From Hyphomonas jannaschiana VP2 (lineage in GTDB: Bacteria > Pseudomonadota > Alphaproteobacteria > Caulobacterales > Hyphomonadaceae), in assembly GCF_000685215.1 (NCBI RefSeq), contig NZ_ARYJ01000019.1, positions 1 to 38,564 on the forward strand: DNA of 38,564 nt, given 5' to 3'. Position 1 is the stretch's first letter. Every line of letters begins with the position of its first letter. The notes under the pieces are model-generated. The model worked only from the letters and a program-made list of their open reading frames with translations, did no database searches and was not told where the DNA came from. Of the stretch, positions 32,829 to 38,564 are shown piece by piece. Position numbers and translations under genes: made by a program.

Positions 32829-35549
32829 TCAGTTGTCCGAGAAGACCGCTTTGATCTCGTCGGCCGTGCTCGCCTTCTCGGCGCTGCAAAGCTCGCCGCG
32901 CTCGACGCCCTGCATCAGCGAACGTTCATAGCCGGGGATCAGGTCTGCCTGGCTCTCAAAGAAGGCTTTCGCATCCGCCACATCTTCGGCCGTGCAGAAA
33001 TAGCCGGTCACGCTTGCGGTCTGCGGTTTGCGGATCGACGGGATCTTCGCGACGATGGAGGCGAAATTCGTTTTCATCATCGGCCAGATCGCCGGGCGGA
33101 CATCCGAATTGGCCAGCGAAGCGCGATAGATCGTGTAGAGCTCATTACCCGAGATCTCGTCACCGAGCGCCCGCTTGAAGAGATCCATCACGACCGCTTC
33201 CGACCCATTGCCGGCCAGCGCGGATAGGATGGTGGCCCGTTCCGTCTGGTTCTGCGATGCGAGGACATAGGCGAGGGCGCCGTCATAGAAGGCCTGTCCT
33301 TCATCTTCGATACCGATGGCGACAGCCGCGCCGAGGTCTTCGGCGGGCAGGGCGGTCGGGTCTGCATCCTGTCCGATGCCGAGATAGGCTTTTGCCTGCG
33401 CGGTGAAGACGGCACGGTCGTCAGCCCGGTTGCCTTCGTTCAGCAGGAGGTTCCAGAGTTTCGGCGCGAGCAGGCGTTCCGATGTGGTCAGGGCTGTTGC
33501 CGGGCGATCGAAAAGGTATTCGCCGACAGGGCCGTAATTTGCTTCGACCCAGTCAGCCAGTTCAGCCTTGCCGTCTTTATCGAGCGAAGCTTTCAGTGTC
33601 CCGATCATGTCGATCGATGTGCTGACAGCGGCCGCCGATCCGGTTGTTGCGGCTTCGAGCCCGGCAACCATGTCTGTCGCGCTGACCTTGCCGGCGCTGA
33701 AGCCGGCATTGATGGAATCGGTCAGCATCATCTGCTCGGCCGGTTTGAGCGACGCATAGTTCTCGCGCAGGGCTGCAGCATTGTTTGCATCGGTGACGAA
33801 GCGCCAATAGCCGGCGCCGCCCGCATTCGGCATCACCCAGTCCGGGCAGCTGTCCAGGGCAATCGTGCTGGACTTGCCGGACAGCATCTGCCGGACGATG
33901 TGATCGCCGGAGGCATCATGCACGCGGGCCGCAAACGGGATTTCCCAGGTCTGGGCTTCGGTATCGATCGTGGAGCCGAGCGGAGCGTAGCGGCTCTGGG
34001 TGATGGCCAGTTCGCCGGTCTCTCCGCTGCAGCTGACCTGTACGTCCAGGAATGGAATGCCCGGCTGTGCAATGAAGGAGGTGAAGGACGAGACGACATC
34101 CGGCTGGCCGGATCCATCGGCAAGGCTTTGCATGAAGTCCTCGGCGGTGGCGACGCCATCTTCGAAGCGGCGCATGTGCAGGCGCATGCCATCGCGGAAC
34201 GCGTCTTCACCCAGATAGGTCTCGAACATGTTCAGCACGCTGCCGCCCTTGCGGTAGGTGATGGAGTCGAACGCATCATTGATGTCGCCATTGGTCCGGA
34301 TCGGGTTCCGGATCTGGCGGGTCGAGGCGAGGCTGTCGGTCGGCATGGCCGTCAGGCTGGACATGATCGGGGCAAGGTCCCATTCCCCGTCCGGATCGAT
34401 TCCGTTCATCGTCTTGGAGCTGATCCAGGTTGCGAAAGCTTCGTTCAGCCAGATGTCATTCCACCAGGCTGGCGTGACGAGGTTGCCGAACCATTGGTGG
34501 CCCAGCTCGTGTGCATGCGTGTTGAAGATGGCGCGCTGGCGGGCGAGCGAGGTCCGGTCGTCGATCAGCAGCGCCGCTTCGCGATAGACGATGGCCCCGG
34601 CATTTTCCATTGCGCCATAGGCAAAGTCCGCCGCGGCGATCAGGTCGAGTTTTCCATACGGGTAGGGATAGTCGAAATAGGCTTCCTGCCACTCGACCAT
34701 TTCATCCGTGATGTCGAGCGCATCGGCGAGCTTCTCGCCCTTGCCGGCGGCCGCGAAGCCACGCAGCGGCACCGGCTCAGCCCGGACAGCCGTCGCCGGG
34801 ATCGGGTCTGCGACCACTTTGTCATACGGGCCGACCATCAGGGCGACGAGATAGGACTGGATCGGACGCGTCGTTGCGAAACTGTGGCGCACCATGCCGT
34901 TGCCGAGATCTTCGGAGCCGGCGTCCGCGCCGTTCGCAGCGACTTCCATGCCTTCCGGTGCGGTGACGGTCAGCGTGTAGGGCGTCTTGAAACGCGGCTC
35001 GTCGAAGGAGGGGAACATTCGGCGGGCATCGATCGGTTCCATCTGCGTGACGAGATAGGGCCGGTCAGCCTGTTCGACCTTGTACAGGCCTGCGAGGTTG
35101 AGATTGTAGGGCGCTTCATACTCGATCACGAGCGTGGCCGGGCCAGCTGGCAGCGGCGCGGCGAAATCGATGCGGGAGACGCCATCGGCGGCTTCATCGC
35201 CCGTGAATGTAGCGGCGATCTCCATCCCGTCCGGCAGCACGGCCTTCACGGAGGAGACGACCGGGCCAAGCGCATGCAGCCAGATGCGGGCGTGCGGCTT
35301 TTCCAGCGCCAGGTCGATTTCCTCATGCCCGGTGAAGGTGGCCGCGCTCGGGTCTGTCACCAGGTCCAGGCGGTAGGCTGTCGGGCGGACACCTTCCGGA
35401 AGCTGGCCGGTCGGCGCTTCGGCCTGAAGAACGGGTGCTTCGATCGAGGCCGTCATTACAGCTTCGGTTTCAGCTGGCGTGCTGCAGGCGGAAAGCAGGA
35501 CGAAGGAGGCGGCACCGGCCAGGAGAGCGGTCGCAAGTCTGGATTTCAT
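32829..35549 (-). CDS. M1-family zinc aminopeptidase, lipoprotein
   Basis: 906 residues. The N-terminus is a lipoprotein signal with lipobox LSAC (acylated cysteine at 22), so the enzyme is anchored in the envelope facing the periplasm. The zinc site is HELGH at 347-351 with the third ligand E370 in WLNEAFATW, and the substrate-recognition motif GAMEN is at 312-316; together these define M1 (aminopeptidase N-like) peptidases, which remove N-terminal residues from peptides. A four-domain length with a helical C-terminal ERAP1-like domain fits. The gene faces the dehydrogenase and would supply amino acids for it. AAGAG precedes the start. Confidence 0.95.
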   Translation of the reverse strand: MKSRLATALLAGAASFVLLSACSTPAETEAVMTASIEAPVLQAEAPTGQLPEGVRPTAYRLDLVTDPSAATFTGHEEIDLALEKPHARIWLHALGPVVSSVKAVLPDGMEIAATFTGDEAADGVSRIDFAAPLPAGPATLVIEYEAPYNLNLAGLYKVEQADRPYLVTQMEPIDARRMFPSFDEPRFKTPYTLTVTAPEGMEVAANGADAGSEDLGNGMVRHSFATTRPIQSYLVALMVGPYDKVVADPIPATAVRAEPVPLRGFAAAGKGEKLADALDITDEMVEWQEAYFDYPYPYGKLDLIAAADFAYGAMENAGAIVYREAALLIDDRTSLARQRAIFNTHAHELGHQWFGNLVTPAWWNDIWLNEAFATWISSKTMNGIDPDGEWDLAPIMSSLTAMPTDSLASTRQIRNPIRTNGDINDAFDSITYRKGGSVLNMFETYLGEDAFRDGMRLHMRRFEDGVATAEDFMQSLADGSGQPDVVSSFTSFIAQPGIPFLDVQVSCSGETGELAITQSRYAPLGSTIDTEAQTWEIPFAARVHDASGDHIVRQMLSGKSSTIALDSCPDWVMPNAGGAGYWRFVTDANNAAALRENYASLKPAEQMMLTDSINAGFSAGKVSATDMVAGLEAATTGSAAAVSTSIDMIGTLKASLDKDGKAELADWVEANYGPVGEYLFDRPATALTTSERLLAPKLWNLLLNEGNRADDRAVFTAQAKAYLGIGQDADPTALPAEDLGAAVAIGIEDEGQAFYDGALAYVLASQNQTERATILSALAGNGSEAVVMDLFKRALGDEISGNELYTIYRASLANSDVRPAIWPMMKTNFASIVAKIPSIRKPQTASVTGYFCTAEDVADAKAFFESQADLIPGYERSLMQGVERGELCSAEKASTADEIKAVFSDN

Positions 35550-35671
35550 GGGAGGATCTCTTCGGTGAATATTCAGGCCTTTTTTGAACCACAGCTTTTT
35601 CCGTTCGGATAGACGTTCTTTACTCCTGTGGATTAATTATCGTGTGACGACAGCCTAGGGGCTTGCAGCCC

Positions 35672-36346
35672 ATGATCAGACTTTACCATTGGAACCTCGA
35701 TCCGGCCGGACGGCTGGTGCGTCTCTGTCTGGCCGAGAAGGGGCTGGGATTTGAGACCGTGGAATCTGCGCCCTGGTCGCCGCATCCGGACCTGAAACTG
35801 CTCGGCCCCGGCGCTGTGGCCCCGGCGCTGCTGCAGGATGGGACCGGCGGGCGCATCGTGGCTGTGGGCACGCGGGCAATCTGCGAATTTCTGGAAGAGT
35901 CGGTCGAAGGCCAGCACCTGCTGCCGCTGCATCTCGGCCAGCGCGCCGAAGCGCGGCGCCTCTGGGCCTGGGTCGAGGAGGGCTTCGAGGAGGTCACCGA
36001 CAAGCTGCTGACCGAGCGGGTGATGCAGTGGGTCCGGCGTGACCGCCAGCCGGACTCTGAAAAACTCCGCCGGGGCGCCCACACGCTGCGCGGGCGGCTG
36101 ACCTTCCTGAACGCGCTGGTCGAGACACATGGCTTCATTGCCGGGCGGGACCTGACGCTGGCAGACCTCGCCGCGGCAGCGCACCTCTCGGCCTGCGATT
36201 ATTTCGGCGACGTGGAATGGGCCGCCGTGCCGGACCTGCGCACCTGGTATGCGCGGCTGAAATCACGGCCGAGCTTCCGTCCGCTGCTTGCCGACCGGCT
36301 GGCTGCCGTGCGACCTTCGCCGCACTATGCCGACCTTGATTTCTGA
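35672..36346 (+). CDS. Glutathione S-transferase family protein
   Basis: 224 residues from the ATG at 35672 (a TTG nine bases earlier is less likely). The N-terminal thioredoxin-like fold is present ([24 protein letters not shown]) with the usual cis-proline region near [11 protein letters not shown] and an E-S/T-x-A-I-like segment [11 protein letters not shown]. The C-terminal all-helical domain contains [20 protein letters not shown], the N-capping box of GSTs. Substrate unknown. It overlaps queG by 20 bases, a pairing that recurs in Alphaproteobacteria. Confidence 0.9.
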   Translation: MIRLYHWNLDPAGRLVRLCLAEKGLGFETVESAPWSPHPDLKLLGPGAVAPALLQDGTGGRIVAVGTRAICEFLEESVEGQHLLPLHLGQRAEARRLWAWVEEGFEEVTDKLLTERVMQWVRRDRQPDSEKLRRGAHTLRGRLTFLNALVETHGFIAGRDLTLADLAAAAHLSACDYFGDVEWAAVPDLRTWYARLKSRPSFRPLLADRLAAVRPSPHYADLDF

Positions 36347-37460
36347 TCCGGCGGATCGCGCCGAATTTGCCAGACAGCACGCCCTTACGCTCGGCTTCGA
36401 TGCGGTCGGGATTGCGCGGGCCTATGAAGCCTGGGCGGCGTCTGAGCGGCTGGAGGCCTTCGTCGAGGCCGGCCGCCACGGCACGATGGACTGGATGGAG
36501 ACGACGCTGGAACGGCGGCGTACGCCCACCTCCATGTGGGCGGGTGCGAAGTCTGCCATCACCGTCGCGCTGAACTATGGCCCGGACCATGATCCGATGG
36601 ACACGCTGCAGCAGCGCGAGGCCGGGAACATCTCCGTCTATGCACGGGGGAGGGACTATCACGATACGCTGAAGTCCCGCCTCAAACAGCTCGCCCGGGA
36701 ATTCGTGGCGAAGACCGGGGCGGAGGTGAAAGTCTTCGTTGATACCGCGCCGCTGATGGAAAAGCCGCTGGCGGCGAAAGCCGGCCTCGGCTGGCAGGGC
36801 AAGCACACGAACCTTGTCAGCCGGGACCTTGGGTCCTGGTTCTTCCTCGGCGTGATGCTGACGGATGCCGAACTTGTCCCCGATACGCCCGAGGCGGATC
36901 ATTGCGGCAGTTGCCGGAATTGTCTCGACATCTGCCCGACCAAGGCTTTCCCCGCGCCGTACCAGCTCGATGCGCGGCGGTGCATTTCCTATCTCACCAT
37001 CGAGCACAAGGGCCCGATCCCGGAGGAATTCCGCGCATCGATGGGCAACCGGATCTATGGCTGTGACGATTGTCTCGCCGTCTGCCCGTGGAACAAGTTC
37101 GCCAGCGCAGCCAGCGAAGCGGCCTTCCATGCGCGCGCCGAACTGAAACTGCCCGGCCTCGATGAACTCGCCGCGCTGGACGATGCCGCCTTCCGCGAAG
37201 TGTTCTCTGGCTCGCCCATAAAACGGATCGGGCGAGACAGGTTCGTACGCAATGTCTGCATCGCGATTGGGAACTCCGGCGCGGCCCGGTTCGTTCCGCA
37301 GCTGGAAGGTCTCGTGACAGACGCCTCTGCGCTGGTGCGCGGGGCGGCTGCATGGGCCCTCTTGCAACTGGATGCGGAGCGGTTCTCATTCGCGCGTTCA
37401 CAGAACGTGGCCGGGGAAACAGACCCCGATGTGCTGAGGGAATGGAACAGAAGCGCATGA
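36327..37460 (+). CDS. queG: Epoxyqueuosine reductase (tRNA modification)
   Basis: 377 residues from the ATG at 36327; the frame stays open upstream within the GST gene, but those residues are not family-like. It performs the last step of queuosine synthesis, reducing epoxyqueuosine in tRNA with cobalamin and two 4Fe-4S clusters. The clusters bind at C193, C196, C199, C203 ([12 protein letters not shown]) and C246, C249, C253 ([13 protein letters not shown]). Other conserved stretches are [14 protein letters not shown] and [27 protein letters not shown]. The C-terminal 70 residues fit the short HEAT-like repeat of QueG. The end overlaps the mtgA start. Confidence 0.96.
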   Translation: MPTLISDPADRAEFARQHALTLGFDAVGIARAYEAWAASERLEAFVEAGRHGTMDWMETTLERRRTPTSMWAGAKSAITVALNYGPDHDPMDTLQQREAGNISVYARGRDYHDTLKSRLKQLAREFVAKTGAEVKVFVDTAPLMEKPLAAKAGLGWQGKHTNLVSRDLGSWFFLGVMLTDAELVPDTPEADHCGSCRNCLDICPTKAFPAPYQLDARRCISYLTIEHKGPIPEEFRASMGNRIYGCDDCLAVCPWNKFASAASEAAFHARAELKLPGLDELAALDDAAFREVFSGSPIKRIGRDRFVRNVCIAIGNSGAARFVPQLEGLVTDASALVRGAAAWALLQLDAERFSFARSQNVAGETDPDVLREWNRSA

Positions 37461-38527
37461 AGAAGATCCCTCGGAAACAGCCGCAAGGCCGGGGCCTGAT
37501 GGACTATCTGGGTTGGGTGCTGAAATTCGCGCTCGGCCTGTTTGTCGGCGTGCATATCTATGCCCTCGTTCTGAAGGCGGCGCCGGTGCCGGGCACCGTG
37601 CTGATGGCGCAGCGCGCGATTGGCGGTGAGCAGATCCAGCGCAAGATGGTTTCCATCGACGACATTTCTCCCAATCTCGTCCTCGCCGTGATTGCGGCGG
37701 AGGACACGCGCTTCTGCCAGCATACCGGCCTCGACCGGGATGCGATCGAGAAGGCGATTGACGAATACAAGCAGGGCAAGGGCCTGCGCGGGGCGTCCAC
37801 CATCACCCAGCAGACGGCGAAGAATGTCTTCCTCTGGAATGGCGGCGGCTTTGCCCGCAAGGGCGCCGAAGCCTGGTTTGCGACCTTCATCGACGGTATG
37901 TGGGGCAAGCGCCGGGTGATGGAGGCCTATCTGAATGTCGCCGAATGGGGCGACGGCATCTTCGGCGCCGAGGCGGCGGCTGAGGCGCGGTTCGGCAAGT
38001 CCGCCGCCGACCTGACAGAGCGGGAGGCCGCGTTGCTGGCCGCCGTCCTGCCGAGCCCGAACAAATGGCGGCTCGACCCGCCGGGGCCATATGTGTCTAA
38101 ACGCGCCGGCACGCTGCAGGCCCGTATGCGGGTGGTCCGCTCAGAGGGACTCGCGTCCTGCGTGCTCGACGAGCAGGCGGTACGCCGCTCCGCACCCAGA
38201 CGGCCGGCAGAGCCGCAACCCGCCGCACCGCAGGAGACCCGTCCGGAGGTCCGGCCCGAAACCCCGGCCGCCCGGCCCTCCCTGCCGGACCTGCCGCCAC
38301 CCCCGGAAGAGGGGGCAGGAGATGCGCCACAGGATGATGCGGTGACGGAGACCCCGGACGAGTTCGACAGTTTCCTGCAGGACGCCGAGGACCGGTTCGG
38401 GCAGGAGACAATGCCCGCGCCAGAACCGCCGCCAGAGTCGCCTCCAGAGTCGGGCCCGGCGGAGACAGATCCGGAGACGGATTCAGGTCCGGCCGATCTG
38501 CGGCCACAGCCCCTGGACCCGGAATAG
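37457..38527 (+). CDS. mtgA: Monofunctional biosynthetic peptidoglycan transglycosylase with long acidic C-terminal tail
   Basis: 356 residues. One membrane helix (about 16-38) and a GT51 domain: [12 protein letters not shown] with catalytic E82, [17 protein letters not shown] (111-127), [22 protein letters not shown], and the end of the fold [19 protein letters not shown]. It polymerises lipid II glycan strands in the periplasm. Normal MtgA ends near residue 235; here about 115 more residues follow, rich in Pro, Glu, Asp and Arg ([20 protein letters not shown] region), predicted disordered. Start: the ATG at 37457 overlaps the queG stop (ATGA); an ATG at 37442 is also possible. Confidence 0.92.
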   Translation: MKKIPRKQPQGRGLMDYLGWVLKFALGLFVGVHIYALVLKAAPVPGTVLMAQRAIGGEQIQRKMVSIDDISPNLVLAVIAAEDTRFCQHTGLDRDAIEKAIDEYKQGKGLRGASTITQQTAKNVFLWNGGGFARKGAEAWFATFIDGMWGKRRVMEAYLNVAEWGDGIFGAEAAAEARFGKSAADLTEREAALLAAVLPSPNKWRLDPPGPYVSKRAGTLQARMRVVRSEGLASCVLDEQAVRRSAPRRPAEPQPAAPQETRPEVRPETPAARPSLPDLPPPPEEGAGDAPQDDAVTETPDEFDSFLQDAEDRFGQETMPAPEPPPESPPESGPAETDPETDSGPADLRPQPLDPE

Positions 38528-38564
38528 GAACCAGCACGTGCGACGCCCGTGAAGGCGCTTGGTG

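Noticed and set aside
33900..35612. 570-residue plus-strand frame opposite the M1 aminopeptidase
   Set aside because: The minus strand encodes the zinc and GAMEN motifs and a lipoprotein signal; the plus translation has no domain.

Overview
The window is 38.6 kb of compact, high-GC (low-to-mid 60s percent by eye) bacterial chromosome. Gene families and order point to an alphaproteobacterium, most likely near Hyphomonadaceae/Caulobacterales. The evidence is a three-gene petABC operon, the very large NAD-dependent glutamate dehydrogenase, the DUF1285 / CoA-pyrophosphatase NUDIX / DUF6111-like / CCA-transferase string, and a divergent MoxR-DUF58-DUF4159 cluster. The lineage call is inference from family knowledge. 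I see no rRNA, tRNA, insertion sequence, prophage or CRISPR array.

Layout. 1-5.2 kb: the end of a redoxin-like gene, a GNAT acetyltransferase, a MAPEG membrane protein and a SxxK serine hydrolase on the minus strand, then a divergent EmrA/EmrB-type efflux pair. 5.3-14.1 kb: an unknown gene on plus, then a minus-strand operon read from 14.1 kb down to 6.0 kb: MoxR ATPase, a low-GC small lipoprotein, DUF58 protein, BatA-like/DUF4159 membrane protein, a vWA membrane protein and a secreted helical protein. 14.2-17.1 kb: the plus-strand RNA/CoA housekeeping string ending in CCA transferase. 17.0-18.6 kb: TspO and hemF on minus. 18.7-21.8 kb: petABC, closed by a strong terminator. 21.9-24.9 kb: an unknown membrane-anchored protein, a GNAT enzyme, MTA phosphorylase and an unknown membrane-anchored protein with a charged helix. 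24.9-27.7 kb: a HerA/YjgR-type ATPase (minus) and an AI-2E/PerM-family membrane protein (plus). 27.7-28.1 kb is the only long non-coding gap. It holds a candidate small RNA with its own terminator and a perfect 14-bp palindrome ahead of the glutamate dehydrogenase gene. 28.1-35.5 kb: glutamate dehydrogenase converging on a lipoprotein M1 aminopeptidase across a shared terminator. 35.7-38.5 kb: a GST-family gene, queG and mtgA, translationally coupled or overlapping.

How the genes fit together. Respiration (bc1 complex) sits beside heme synthesis (hemF) and a porphyrin-binding membrane protein (TspO). Peptide and amino-acid catabolism is represented by the M1 peptidase and the glutamate dehydrogenase. 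The least understood unit is the MoxR-vWA operon. Of its three vWA-like proteins, only one retains a recognisable metal-site motif, and an atypical-composition lipoprotein gene is wedged between the ATPase and its usual partner. That operon and the candidate sRNA before the dehydrogenase are the parts most worth follow-up.
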